Source of the DNA: Herminiimonas sp.
GTDB lineage: Bacteria > Pseudomonadota > Gammaproteobacteria > Burkholderiales > Burkholderiaceae
DNA length: 6,618 nt
Assembly: GCA_014377155.1 (NCBI GenBank)
Contig: JACMQD010000042.1
Coordinates: 1 to 6,618, forward strand
Direction: 5' to 3'
In this document: positions 1 through 6,605 of the stretch, piece after piece
Position numbering within the stretch: position 1 is the stretch's first letter
How the letters are laid out: each line of letters begins with the position of its first letter
The notes under the pieces: generated by a model
What the model was told of the DNA's origin: nothing
What the model saw: the letters and a program-made list of their open reading frames with translations, nothing else
Databases searched by the model: none
Made by a program: the position numbers and the translations under genes

Positions 1-122
1 CGGAAACTGGCGTCGGCGGAGGCTGGGCGCAGCGACGCCGGCAAAACCTGCGGGGCCGTAACGGTGGCGACCCACTGCTGTAAATCGGAGAAACGTACGT
101 CTGACGGATTGTGTAAAGACAT
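1..122 (-). CDS. amgK: N-terminal part of AmgK-like sugar kinase (partial)
   Basis: The minus strand reads from an ATG at 122 down to base 1 without a stop, giving 40 full codons; the rest lies beyond the left edge. The peptide starts MSLHNPSDVRF and ends in PASADASF, with the next codon beginning CG (probably Arg). This resembles the N-terminus of the aminoglycoside-phosphotransferase-fold kinases of the AmgK/YihE-like group, where a 'DASFRRYFR' motif forms the first strands of the nucleotide-binding lobe. AmgK phosphorylates N-acetylmuramic acid and N-acetylglucosamine at the anomeric position in peptidoglycan recycling, and usually sits beside murU, expected further left. A weak AGG (132-130) lies 7 bases before the start. 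The gene diverges from lptD, an arrangement I recall as common in beta- and gammaproteobacteria. The family call rests on 40 residues, so another member of the same kinase superfamily is possible. Confidence 0.6.
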   Translation of the reverse strand, partial: MSLHNPSDVRFSDLQQWVATVTAPQVLPASLRPASADASF

Positions 123-163
123 GAAACGACCTGGCCAATCGAGTTGATGAGGGGGAGTTCCCA

Positions 164-170
164 TATAATA
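164..170. promoter_or_regulatory. Nearly symmetric -10 element between divergent genes
   Basis: The gap between the two divergent starts (123-221) contains a perfect TATAAT on the plus strand at 164-169. Read on the minus strand, 170-165 gives TATTAT, a 5/6 match. One element could therefore serve both lptD (leader of about 46 bases) and the amgK-like gene (about 36 bases). The -35 side is poor: the plus strand has TTGATG at 144-149, but the spacer is only 14 bases, and I find no good -35 for the minus strand at 16-18 bases. I see no convincing sigma-E promoter, although lptD is sigma-E controlled in E. coli. Confidence 0.4.
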
Positions 171-221
171 AGGTATTCAATTCAAAAAATCGCCTGCCGT
201 GGCGCCCAATCGCCTCATTTC

Positions 222-2423
222 ATGACCCCGTCAACCGTAAGTCCCCATATACAACGCCTGCTTTACGTGCTGGCCGCGGTCGTCGCCGTCGCCGCGCTGC
301 CGACGTTTGCGCATGCACAATCGCCCGCACCGTCGCAGACCGTGCAAAAGCGTGGCAGCGCCGAGGATCGCAATGCGCCGGCCGATGTCAGCGCGGAACG
401 CATGAACGGCCGGCCGGATCGTGAGCTCGAACTCGAGCGCAATGTCGAGATCACCCGCGGCAGCATGCGCGTGACTTCCGACAAGGCAACCTATAGCATC
501 GTCGAGGACCAGATCAAGGCCGATGGCAACATCACGATGCGCCGTTTCGGCGACCGCTATACCGGCGATGAGCTGAACCTGAAGATGGATTCGGGAGAAG
601 GCTATGTGACCAATCCGACTTATCGGCTCGAACGCAACAATGCGCAAGGCAAAGCGTCCCGTATCGATTTCGAGGGCGAGGACCGCGCCACCGTCAGCCA
701 GGGTACCTACAGCACCTGTGAGGGGCCGGACCCCGACTGGTACCTTAAGGCAGACACCCTGAAGCTCGACAGCGGACGTGACATCGGCATCGCGCGCAAG
801 ACCGTGGTCTATTTCAAGGGCTTGCCGATCCTCGGCACGCCAGCGATGTCGTTCCCGCTGTCGGATGCGCGCAAGTCAGGCGTGTTGCCACCGACCTTCG
901 GCACTACCAGCAAGGGCGGTCTGGAAATACTGGTCCCGTATTATTTCAACATCGCGCCCAATCGTGACCTGACGCTGTATCCCAAGATCATCACGCGGCG
1001 TGGTATCCAGCTCGGCGCCGATGCGCGTTATCTGGGCGAAAGCTATTATGGCGAAACCCGCATCGAAGGGCTGTTCAACGATCAGCAAACCAAGACCAAT
1101 CGCTATGCGGTGACATCGACCCATGCGCAGACCGTGTTGCCGGGGCTGAGTTTCGGCTGGAATCTCAATACCGCTTCCGACGATAATTATCCTAGCGACT
1201 TTTCGCATTCGATCACCAACAGCGCGCAGCGTCTGCTGCCGCGCGATATCAACGTGAATTACGGCAGCAGCTTCTGGAGTGCCAACGCGCGCGTGTCGAA
1301 CTACCAGGTGTTGCAGGATCCGGCGGCGCCGATCCTGCGACCCTATGACCGCTTGCCGCAGCTGACTTTTCAGGCCGGACGGCAGGACGTAGCCGGATTC
1401 GATTGGCAGATCGACACCGAGGCAACACGTTTCTGGCACCCCGATTTCGTGCGCGGCGACCGGGTCGTCGTCAATCCGAGAATTTCTTATCCGATCATTC
1501 GTCCCGGTTATTTCGTCACGCCGCGGCTGGCACTGCATGCCACCACGTACCAGCTGCAAAATCAGGCGCCGGGTGTCCCGACTGACTTGAACCGGGTGTT
1601 GCCGACGTTTTCGGTCGACGGCGGCATGGTATTCGAACGCGATGCGCGTTTTTTCGGCGCGCCAATGACGCAGACGCTGGAACCACGCCTGTTTTATGTC
1701 AGGACGCCGTATCGTGACCAGAGCAAGTTTCCATTGTTCGATACTGCCGAGGCCGATCTGAGCTTTGCGCAACTGTTCACTGAAAACCGATTCGTCGGCA
1801 GCGATCGCATCAGCGACGCCAACCAGCTGACCGCCGCTCTGGTGTCACGCTATATCGAGCCGAGCGGTGCCGAACGACTGCGTTTCGCACTCGGTCAGCG
1901 GTTTTACTTCACCAGCCCGCAAGTGACGCTGCTCGCCAATGCCGATCCGAGCCGTTCCGACGTGCTGGCATCGGCATCCGGCCAACTGACATCGACTATC
2001 GGCATCGATGGCAATGTCCAGTACAGCGAAAGCCAGCGTCGCCTCAATCGCTCCAGCTACGGCGTGCGCTGGCAGCCTGCGCCAAAACGCGTACTCAACT
2101 TGCAATACCGGCGCGATTTTTTCAACAAGTTGGAGCAGGTCGACGTTTCTGCCCAATGGCCGATCGCCAATCGCTGGTACGGCGTCGGCCGGGTCAACTA
2201 TTCGTTGCCCGACAGCCGCCTCGCTGAAGGATTGCTGGGCATGGAATACAAGGCCGACTGCTGGATATTCCGGGCTGTCGCCCAGCGCACGCCGACCGCT
2301 ACCCAGCGCTCGACATCGTCGCTGTTCTTCCAGCTGGAACTGAATGGATTGACGCGACTGGGGTCCAATCCAATCGACGCCCTGCGCACCAATATTCCTG
2401 GCTACCAGATGATCAGCCAGTAA
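222..2423 (+). CDS. lptD: LPS-assembly outer-membrane protein LptD
   Basis: LptD is the outer-membrane beta-barrel of the Lpt bridge; with the lipoprotein LptE it inserts lipopolysaccharide into the outer leaflet. The chosen ATG at 222 gives 733 residues, near the usual size. It begins a good Sec signal peptide: HIQR, a hydrophobic run from about residue 13 to 26, and a likely cut after FAHA (residue 32). The frame stays open upstream to a TTG at 144 and ATG at 147, but those starts would put the TATAAT box inside the gene and bury the signal peptide. No clear Shine-Dalgarno precedes 222. Residues of about 65-175 form the periplasmic OstA/LptA-like jellyroll (ERNVEITRGSMRVTSDKATY), and about 200-733 the barrel, with family-typical PYYFNIAPNRDLTLYPK early and a C-terminus of QLELNGL...DALRTNIPGYQ. 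The mature protein has only two cysteines, C166 and C680. It is first in a probable operon with surA. Confidence 0.96.
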   Translation: MTPSTVSPHIQRLLYVLAAVVAVAALPTFAHAQSPAPSQTVQKRGSAEDRNAPADVSAERMNGRPDRELELERNVEITRGSMRVTSDKATYSIVEDQIKADGNITMRRFGDRYTGDELNLKMDSGEGYVTNPTYRLERNNAQGKASRIDFEGEDRATVSQGTYSTCEGPDPDWYLKADTLKLDSGRDIGIARKTVVYFKGLPILGTPAMSFPLSDARKSGVLPPTFGTTSKGGLEILVPYYFNIAPNRDLTLYPKIITRRGIQLGADARYLGESYYGETRIEGLFNDQQTKTNRYAVTSTHAQTVLPGLSFGWNLNTASDDNYPSDFSHSITNSAQRLLPRDINVNYGSSFWSANARVSNYQVLQDPAAPILRPYDRLPQLTFQAGRQDVAGFDWQIDTEATRFWHPDFVRGDRVVVNPRISYPIIRPGYFVTPRLALHATTYQLQNQAPGVPTDLNRVLPTFSVDGGMVFERDARFFGAPMTQTLEPRLFYVRTPYRDQSKFPLFDTAEADLSFAQLFTENRFVGSDRISDANQLTAALVSRYIEPSGAERLRFALGQRFYFTSPQVTLLANADPSRSDVLASASGQLTSTIGIDGNVQYSESQRRLNRSSYGVRWQPAPKRVLNLQYRRDFFNKLEQVDVSAQWPIANRWYGVGRVNYSLPDSRLAEGLLGMEYKADCWIFRAVAQRTPTATQRSTSSLFFQLELNGLTRLGSNPIDALRTNIPGYQMISQ

Positions 2424-2461
2424 CTTTAATGAAACCGTTCATCATCATGGATCTTCACACT

Positions 2462-3847
2462 ATGTTCACACTCCCGACCCCGGCGCGCCGGATCAAGCTT
2501 GCGCTTCTTGTCAGCATGGCAGCCTTCACGGCGCACAATGCGCTGGCGCAGACTGCGGCGGCCCCGGCGCCTGCCGCCGAAAAGCCACGCGCGGTCGTCG
2601 CCGATTCGATCGTCGCCGTCGTCAACAGCGAAGTGATTACGCGCCAGGAACTCAACGCCCGCATGCGCACGATCGAGCGCCGCATGGCCGGCCAGAAAAC
2701 CGCGATGCCGCCGCGCGACCAGTTCGAAAAACAGCTGCTGGAGCGGATGATCGCCGACCGGGCGCAAATGCAACTGGCCAGCGATTCCGGTATCCGTATC
2801 GATGACAACATGCTCGATCGCGCGGTAGCCAAGATCGCCGAACAGAACAAGATGTCGATGCAGGATTTCCGCACCCAGCTCGAACGCGAAGGCATGCCGC
2901 TGGCGCGCTTCCGTGAAGAGATTCGCGAAGAAATCACGATGCAGCGTCTGCGCGAAAAGGAAGTCGATAACAAGATCCAGATTACCGAATCCGAAATCGA
3001 CAATTACCTGGCAGCCGAGACCGTCAATGCGGCGGCGCCGCAGCAGGAAATCAACCTGGCGCAGATTCTGGTCGGTATTCCCGAAAACGCCTCCGCTGAA
3101 AAAATTGCCGAGCGCCGCCAGCGCGCCGAAGACGTGCTGCGCCAGTTGCGCGCCGGCGGTGACTTTGCCAAGCTTGCCGCGAGCTATTCCGATTCGACCG
3201 AAGCCATGAGCGGTGGTGATCTTGGTTGGCGCAACCAGAACCGTTTGCCGCAACTGTTCGTCGATGCCACGGCTAACCTCAATCAGGGTGAGGCCTCTGG
3301 CGTGGTCAAGAGTGCCAACGGTTTCCACATCATCAAGCTGGTCGGCAAGCGCACCGCAAGCGTTCTCAAATCCGGCACCACGGCCAGCAACACGGCGGTG
3401 CAACAGACCCGGGCGCGCCATATCCTGATCAAGGTCAACCAGATCACTACGGCGGCCGATGCCCGACGCAAACTGGTCGAACTCAAGCAACGCCTCGACA
3501 ACAAGGCCGCGACATTCGAAGACTTGGCCAAGCTGTTTTCCAACGATCTGTCGGCCTCCAAGGGTGGCGATCTTGGCTGGATCTATCCGGGTGACACCGT
3601 ACCCGAATTCGAACGCGCGATGGATGCGCTGAAGCCGGGCGAGGTCAGCGAGCCGGTTGAGTCCCCGTTCGGCCTGCACCTGATCCAGGTGGTCGAACGC
3701 AAGGCCGATGACGTATCGGCTGAGCGCAAGCGGCAAATCGCGCGCCAGGTCATCCGCGACCGCAAGCTCGACGAAGCGACGCAGGAGTGGGTCCGTCAAG
3801 TGCGCGATCGCGCCTATGTCGAATATCGACTCGACGACAAGTCATGA
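2462..3847 (+). CDS. surA: Periplasmic chaperone / peptidyl-prolyl isomerase SurA
   Basis: SurA binds unfolded outer-membrane proteins in the periplasm and delivers them to the BAM complex; LptD is a known client, which fits its position downstream of lptD. The start at 2462 gives 461 residues. The signal peptide then runs [12 protein letters not shown], a hydrophobic core, and a cut after NALA (residue 29). A weak GGA lies 10 bases upstream. The frame also allows ATGs at 2429 and 2447 (472 or 466 residues), and 2429, five bases after the lptD stop, cannot be excluded. In order: an N-terminal chaperone domain (about 47-170; [18 protein letters not shown]), parvulin domain 1 (about 196-298), parvulin domain 2 (about 316-414; ARHILIKV to [11 protein letters not shown]) and a C-terminal helix completing the chaperone core. 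The catalytic-type His is present in domain 2 (H320), but domain 1 has AQIL with Gln201 there. E. coli SurA domain 1 is also nearly inactive, so loss of isomerase activity should not abolish chaperone function. Confidence 0.95.
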   Translation: MFTLPTPARRIKLALLVSMAAFTAHNALAQTAAAPAPAAEKPRAVVADSIVAVVNSEVITRQELNARMRTIERRMAGQKTAMPPRDQFEKQLLERMIADRAQMQLASDSGIRIDDNMLDRAVAKIAEQNKMSMQDFRTQLEREGMPLARFREEIREEITMQRLREKEVDNKIQITESEIDNYLAAETVNAAAPQQEINLAQILVGIPENASAEKIAERRQRAEDVLRQLRAGGDFAKLAASYSDSTEAMSGGDLGWRNQNRLPQLFVDATANLNQGEASGVVKSANGFHIIKLVGKRTASVLKSGTTASNTAVQQTRARHILIKVNQITTAADARRKLVELKQRLDNKAATFEDLAKLFSNDLSASKGGDLGWIYPGDTVPEFERAMDALKPGEVSEPVESPFGLHLIQVVERKADDVSAERKRQIARQVIRDRKLDEATQEWVRQVRDRAYVEYRLDDKS

Positions 3848-3866
3848 TGTCCGGCCGGAGCGCTGC

Positions 3867-4901
3867 ATGACAGCGCCGGCGCGGCCGCTGATCGCCATCA
3901 CGTGCGGCGAACCGGCCGGCATCGGCCCGGAAATCTCGATTCGGGCTGCCTGGGAGATGCGCGCCACGGTCAATGGTGTACTGATTGGCGACGCCGCCTT
4001 CCTGGCCATGATCGCGCAAGAAATCGACCCCGCGATCCGTCTGGTGGCGATCTCGCTGCAGGCGGTCCACAACAATGGCCTGCCCGATTTCGCGCCGGGG
4101 CGTATTACCGTCATCGACTGTCCGGTCGTCGCCCATGTGGTGCCGGGTACGCTTGATGCCCGCAATGGCCGCCATGTGCTGCAAACGCTCGACATTGCCA
4201 TCGAAGGCGCGCTGCAGGGCTGGTTCGCTGCGATCGTCACCGCACCGCTGCAAAAAAGCACCATCAACGACGCCGGCGTGCCGTTTACTGGACATACCGA
4301 ATATCTGGCCGACAAGACGGGCACGGCACACGTCGTAATGATGCTGGCCGGCGGCGCACCGCGACCGATGCGCGTCGCCCTCGCCACCACGCATCTTGCA
4401 TTGAAAGACGTGCCGGCGGCAATTACCTTCGACGGCTTGCTGCGTACCATCGACATTATCAACGCCGATTTGCGCACCAAGTTCGGGCTGGCGCGGCCGC
4501 GTATCCTGGTCACCGGCCTCAATCCGCATGCCGGCGAAGGTGGTTATCTCGGCCGTGAAGAAATCGACATCATCATGCCGGTTTTGCACGCGGCGCAGGC
4601 AAAAGGCATCGATGTCAGCGGACCGTATCCGGCCGACACGCTGTTCCAGCCCAGATATCTGGAGCATGCCGACTGCGTACTGGCGATGTACCACGACCAG
4701 GGTTTGCCGGTGCTGAAATTCGCCAGTTTCGGGCGCGGCGTCAACATCACGCTCGGCTTGCCGATCATCCGCACCTCGGTCGATCATGGCACTGCGCTCG
4801 ACCTGGCCGCCGCAGGACTGGGGCAGGCCGATCATGGCAGCATGATCGAGGCGATCAAGGTCGCGCAGCAGATGGCGGCTGCGTCTATGCGCGCCATCTG
4901 A
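3867..4901 (+). CDS. pdxA: 4-hydroxythreonine-4-phosphate dehydrogenase PdxA
   Basis: PdxA is a cytoplasmic NAD(P)-dependent, divalent-metal enzyme of the DXP-dependent vitamin B6 pathway. It oxidises 4-phosphohydroxy-L-threonine; the product decarboxylates to the aminoketone phosphate that PdxJ condenses with deoxyxylulose phosphate. The ATG at 3867 gives 344 residues, slightly longer than the E. coli enzyme (about 329). It is preceded by GGAG at 3857-3860, six bases away. Two ATGs near the surA stop (3844, 3847) are out of frame. Family motifs are intact: [12 protein letters not shown] at 11-22, substrate-binding TGHTE (141-145), the three metal-ligand histidines in TTHLALK (H176), LNPHAGEGG (H221) and [11 protein letters not shown] (H276), and [20 protein letters not shown] near the end. 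These histidines sit a constant ten residues beyond E. coli H166, H211 and H266. The gap to surA is 19 bases. The link to envelope genes is conserved in proteobacteria but has no obvious metabolic reason. Confidence 0.96.
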   Translation: MTAPARPLIAITCGEPAGIGPEISIRAAWEMRATVNGVLIGDAAFLAMIAQEIDPAIRLVAISLQAVHNNGLPDFAPGRITVIDCPVVAHVVPGTLDARNGRHVLQTLDIAIEGALQGWFAAIVTAPLQKSTINDAGVPFTGHTEYLADKTGTAHVVMMLAGGAPRPMRVALATTHLALKDVPAAITFDGLLRTIDIINADLRTKFGLARPRILVTGLNPHAGEGGYLGREEIDIIMPVLHAAQAKGIDVSGPYPADTLFQPRYLEHADCVLAMYHDQGLPVLKFASFGRGVNITLGLPIIRTSVDHGTALDLAAAGLGQADHGSMIEAIKVAQQMAAASMRAI

Positions 4902-4946
4902 CGCCGTCTCGCCCCCTTTCTTTTGACCGCATTCGACTGAGCATTC

Positions 4947-5753
4947 ATGAAACATATCGCACGCAAGCGCTTCGGCCAGAATTTTCTGACCGACGATTTG
5001 GTCTTGTCGGACATCATGGGCGCGATCGCCCCCAAGGCCGACGATACGATGGTGGAAATCGGCCCCGGCCTCGGTGCGATGACGCGCATGTTGTTGAAGT
5101 CGCTGAAGCATTTGCATGTGGTCGAACTCGATCGCGACCTGGTCGCGCGCCTGCAAAAATCATTCGATCCGGCGACGCTGACGATCCATGCCGGCGACGC
5201 GCTGCAATTCGATTTCGCCGCGATTGCGGTACCTGCCGGGCAAAAATTGCGCGTGGTCGGCAACCTGCCCTACAACATTTCCAGTCCGCTGCTTTTTCAC
5301 CTGACCGCGATCGCGCCGCTCGTGCAAGACCAGCATTTCATGTTGCAAAAAGAAGTCGTGCAACGGATGGTCGCCGAGCCGGGAAGCAAGACCTTCGGAC
5401 GCCTGTCGGTGATGCTGCAATGGCGCTACGACATGGACCTGATGTTCATCGTGCCGCCGACCGCATTCGAGCCGCCGCCGCGTGTCGAGTCGGCCATCGT
5501 ACGCATGATTCCGCTGGCGCGTCCGTTGGTGTGCGACGAAGCCAAACTGCAACTGGTCGTGACCACGGCGTTCACCCAGCGCCGCAAGGTGTTGCGCAAC
5601 TGCGTCTCGGCGCTGTTTTCCGAAAACGAATTGATCGATGCCGGCGTCGATCCGCAGGCACGACCTGAAACGGTGCCGATGGAACAGTTCGTGACGTTGG
5701 CCAACCGGCTTGGCGATATTGCAGGATTGCCGCGACCGCTCGACAGTGAGTAA
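4947..5753 (+). CDS. rsmA: 16S rRNA dimethyltransferase RsmA (KsgA)
   Basis: RsmA uses S-adenosylmethionine to dimethylate two adjacent adenines (A1518 and A1519, E. coli numbering) in helix 45 of 16S rRNA, a late step and checkpoint of 30S assembly. The 268 residues match the family length. Visible motifs: KRFGQNFL (7-14), the SAM-binding loop [11 protein letters not shown] (36-46), the acidic VVELDRDLV with E60 for the ribose, GDALQFDF (83-90), the catalytic [14 protein letters not shown] from 106, then [17 protein letters not shown] and [12 protein letters not shown] (164-175). A helical RNA-binding C-terminal part includes [10 protein letters not shown] (199-208). The start is the first ATG of the frame that keeps the KRFGQNFL motif; only a weak GAG precedes it. 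It follows pdxA by 45 bases and probably shares its transcript. In E. coli apaG and apaH follow; here the gene block ends and a long non-coding stretch begins. Confidence 0.97.
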   Translation: MKHIARKRFGQNFLTDDLVLSDIMGAIAPKADDTMVEIGPGLGAMTRMLLKSLKHLHVVELDRDLVARLQKSFDPATLTIHAGDALQFDFAAIAVPAGQKLRVVGNLPYNISSPLLFHLTAIAPLVQDQHFMLQKEVVQRMVAEPGSKTFGRLSVMLQWRYDMDLMFIVPPTAFEPPPRVESAIVRMIPLARPLVCDEAKLQLVVTTAFTQRRKVLRNCVSALFSENELIDAGVDPQARPETVPMEQFVTLANRLGDIAGLPRPLDSE

Positions 5754-5765
5754 TTGTAGCCAATA

Positions 5766-5796
5766 AAATTGCGCGTCAATCGATGGTGCGCAATTT
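5766..5796. repeat. Inverted repeat after rsmA (possible terminator or operator)
   Basis: AAATTGCGC (5766-5774) and GCGCAATTT (5788-5796) are perfect 9-base complements around 13 bases. In RNA the stem can grow by two G-U and two ordinary pairs, leaving a five-base loop. It starts 12 bases after the rsmA stop, the usual place for a terminator, but no T-run follows on the plus strand. On the minus strand it would be followed by TTTTATT, yet no minus-strand gene is seen to need it. It could instead be a protein-binding dyad for the pilin promoter downstream. Confidence 0.45.
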
Positions 5797-5884
5797 GATA
5801 GTGGGGCGGTAACTAAACCGCGTTCATGCATATTCTGATTTTGTCGCTTCATCCCCCCTGATTCTTTGCGCCTCAGTCCTGCGG

Positions 5885-5920
5885 TTTTTTCGTCTTTTTA
5901 CCGAATTTTTCCGCATTTTT
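5885..5920. other. Four phased T-tracts, probable intrinsically curved DNA
   Basis: Runs of T occur at 5885-5890, 5895-5899, 5906-5910 and 5916-5920. Their starts are 10, 11 and 10 bases apart, almost one helical turn each. A/T-tracts of five or six repeated in phase with the helix are the classic cause of intrinsic DNA bending. No strong GC hairpin precedes any of the runs, so a terminator reading is weak. The tract ends 10 bases before the TGGC of the sigma-54-like site. Confidence 0.55.
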
Positions 5921-5929
5921 GCGTTCAGC

Positions 5930-5944
5930 TGGCCACTGCTTTGC
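5930..5944 (+). promoter_or_regulatory. Candidate sigma-54 (-24/-12) promoter
   Basis: The sequence TGGCCACTGCTTTGC has TGGC, seven bases and TTGC, with GG and GC exactly ten bases apart as RpoN promoters require. The middle of the -24 box (CAC rather than ACG) and the base after TTGC (C rather than A or T) differ from the best consensus. It points toward the pilin gene and would start RNA near 5956, giving a leader of about 250 bases. RpoN controls type IV pilin genes in some bacteria; control of Flp pilins by RpoN here is inference. Confidence 0.35.
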
Positions 5945-5968
5945 CCGCTCCGAGAGCGCATTCCATAA

Positions 5969-5996
5969 TTGATAAATAGAAATAAATCTCTCAAAT
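5969..5996 (+). promoter_or_regulatory. Weak candidate sigma-70 promoter upstream of the pilin gene
   Basis: TTGATA (5969-5974, 5/6 to the -35 consensus) and TCAAAT (5991-5996, 4/6 to the -10) are 16 bases apart in AT-rich DNA. This competes with the sigma-54-like site as the pilin promoter. A perfect TTGACA at 6053-6058 was also examined, but no -10-like sequence sits at 16-18 bases from it. Confidence 0.22.
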
Positions 5997-6100
5997 AAGA
6001 TTGCGATTTGAAAATTATTGTTGAGAAATTGAGCACTTTCTTTCAACGGACTTTGACATAAACTTCATTTCACTGATGCGGCAAAGAACTAAAGAAAACA

Positions 6101-6107
6101 AAGGAGG
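6101..6107 (+). promoter_or_regulatory. Strong Shine-Dalgarno-like sequence without a normal start codon
   Basis: AAGGAGG is a near-ideal ribosome-binding sequence and stronger than that of any gene in the window. No ATG, GTG or TTG occurs at a proper distance. An ATC at 6115, seven bases after it, would open a 13-codon frame (IALRRAVNCRGFL) ending at TAG 6154-6156. It may be a ribosome standby or leader-peptide site in the pilin leader, or chance. Confidence 0.25.
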
Positions 6108-6168
6108 CAAGGCAATCGCGCTCCGCCGCGCAGTAAATTGCAGAGGGTTTCTATAGTCGCAATCATCC

Positions 6169-6182
6169 ATCGGGTTTCCGAT
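6169..6182 (+). promoter_or_regulatory. Small leader hairpin with T-run before the pilin gene
   Basis: ATCGG (6169-6173) and CCGAT (6178-6182) pair perfectly around GTTT. Five bases later comes TTTTT (6188-6192), directly followed by the pilin ribosome-binding site. The stem is short for a terminator; it may be a weak attenuator or help keep the ribosome-binding site open. Confidence 0.3.
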
Positions 6183-6192
6183 ATCACTTTTT

Positions 6193-6199
6193 AAGGGAG
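6193..6199 (+). promoter_or_regulatory. Ribosome-binding site of the Flp pilin gene
   Basis: AAGGGAG lies six bases before the ATG at 6206. It is a clear site that fixes the pilin start and suits a highly expressed structural subunit. Confidence 0.75.
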
Positions 6200-6205
6200 T
6201 ACAGC

Positions 6206-6397
6206 ATGAACACATTTATTTCTCAGGTAAAACGTTTCGTTGCAGATGAAGAGGGCGCTGCTGCCGTTGAGTACGGCCTGATGGTTGGATTGATCGCGGT
6301 GGTGATTATCGCCACGGTGACAAGCCTGGGTACGGAACTGAATAACAAATTCACAGCCGTGCTCAATGCATTGAGGGCTGCCGCAGTTCCGGCCTAA
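6206..6397 (+). CDS. flp: Flp-type (tad locus) prepilin
   Basis: This 63-residue protein is an Flp/Fap-family class IVb prepilin, the major subunit of thin adhesive pili made by Tad secretion machinery. A short charged leader (MNTFISQVKRFVADEEG) precedes the processing site G17-A18, with the family hallmark Glu at +5 and Tyr at +6 (AAAVEYG). A TadV/CpaA-type peptidase would cut there, leaving about 46 residues. A hydrophobic helix follows (GLMVGLIAVVIIATVTSLG, about 24-42), which anchors the subunit in the inner membrane and packs the pilus core. The tail, NNKFTAVLNALRAAAVPA, is short, as is normal for Flp. Base use is less GC-biased than in rsmA. A hairpin and a probable second pilin gene follow, so assembly genes (cpaA/tadV, rcpA, tadA and others) are expected to the right of the window; none is visible. 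Confidence 0.93.
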   Translation: MNTFISQVKRFVADEEGAAAVEYGLMVGLIAVVIIATVTSLGTELNNKFTAVLNALRAAAVPA

Positions 6398-6419
6398 GCC
6401 ACGGCATTATCGCTACCTA

Positions 6420-6452
6420 TCCGAACTTGCAAAACGTTTCAGCAAGTTCGGA
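6420..6452 (+). terminator. Strong hairpin between the two pilin genes
   Basis: TCCGAACTTGC (6420-6430) and GCAAGTTCGGA (6442-6452) form a perfect 11-bp stem with an 11-base loop, 22 bases after the pilin stop. No T-run follows, so it is not a standard intrinsic terminator. It could partly terminate transcription or protect the 3' end of the first pilin mRNA, which would raise that pilin relative to downstream genes. Confidence 0.5.
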
Positions 6453-6470
6453 ACTAAAGGATGCGCCGAG

Positions 6471-6499
6471 TTGAATGTTTTCTCAGCGTAGCGCTTAAT
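6471..6499 (+). promoter_or_regulatory. Weak candidate promoter before the second pilin gene
   Basis: TTGAAT (6471-6476, 4/6) and CTTAAT (6494-6499, 4/6) are separated by 17 bases in the 208-base gap between the pilin genes. Nothing else gene-like is seen in that gap. The second pilin may equally be read through from the first. Confidence 0.2.
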
Positions 6500-6605
6500 C
6501 CCTTACGAATAAAATCGGAAAGTGCAAGGGCTCAAAAAGAACTTTTCCATTTCAGAAATTAAACTGGCGCTGCAAAAGAGTATGCAACTAGAGCGAGGTA
6601 CTTCG

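Larger units (their letters stand above)
5754..6205. other. 452-base gene-free region between rsmA and the Flp pilin gene
   Basis: No convincing gene lies here. Base composition falls from GC-rich to AT-rich, most clearly across about 5960-6110. Two short minus-strand frames (70 codons opening with GTG at 6036; 66 codons starting inside the pilin gene at 6215) have no recognisable domain. The region carries the separate elements listed below: an inverted repeat, phased T-tracts, promoter-like sequences, a strong ribosome-binding-like sequence and a small hairpin. A second weak dyad, GCGGT and ACCGC around six bases, lies at 5806-5821. It marks the border between the housekeeping operon and the pilus locus. 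Confidence 0.8.

Noticed and set aside
142..161. A sigma-E-like GGAACT on the minus strand (161-156) before the amgK-like gene.
   Set aside because: The nearest -10-like TCGAT (142-138) is only about 12-13 bases away, too close for a sigma-E promoter, and it points away from lptD.
144..221. An N-terminal extension of LptD starting at TTG 144 or ATG 147.
   Set aside because: It would contain the TATAAT box and put 25-26 polar residues before a complete signal peptide that starts at 222.
2426..3799. A 457-codon open frame on the minus strand covering most of surA.
   Set aside because: It mirrors the codon bias of a GC-rich gene. The translation has no recognisable domain, and the plus strand encodes an unmistakable SurA.
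3750..5156. A 468-codon minus-strand open frame over pdxA and the start of rsmA.
   Set aside because: It crosses two well-identified plus-strand genes and the gap between them and is rich in R, D, H and Q, typical of a shadow frame.
5871..5890. An intrinsic terminator formed by the GC-rich bases before TTTTTT at 5885-5890.
   Set aside because: Only a 3-bp stem (CGC/GCG) can be drawn, too weak for termination; the repeated phased T-runs suggest curvature instead.
5824..6036. A 70-codon minus-strand frame between rsmA and the pilin gene.
   Set aside because: It opens with GTG and has no family resemblance; its lysine/asparagine-rich part simply reflects the phased A-tracts.
6053..6058. A perfect TTGACA as a -35 box for the pilin gene.
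   Set aside because: At 16-18 bases downstream the sequence is GATGCG or similar, with no resemblance to a -10 box.
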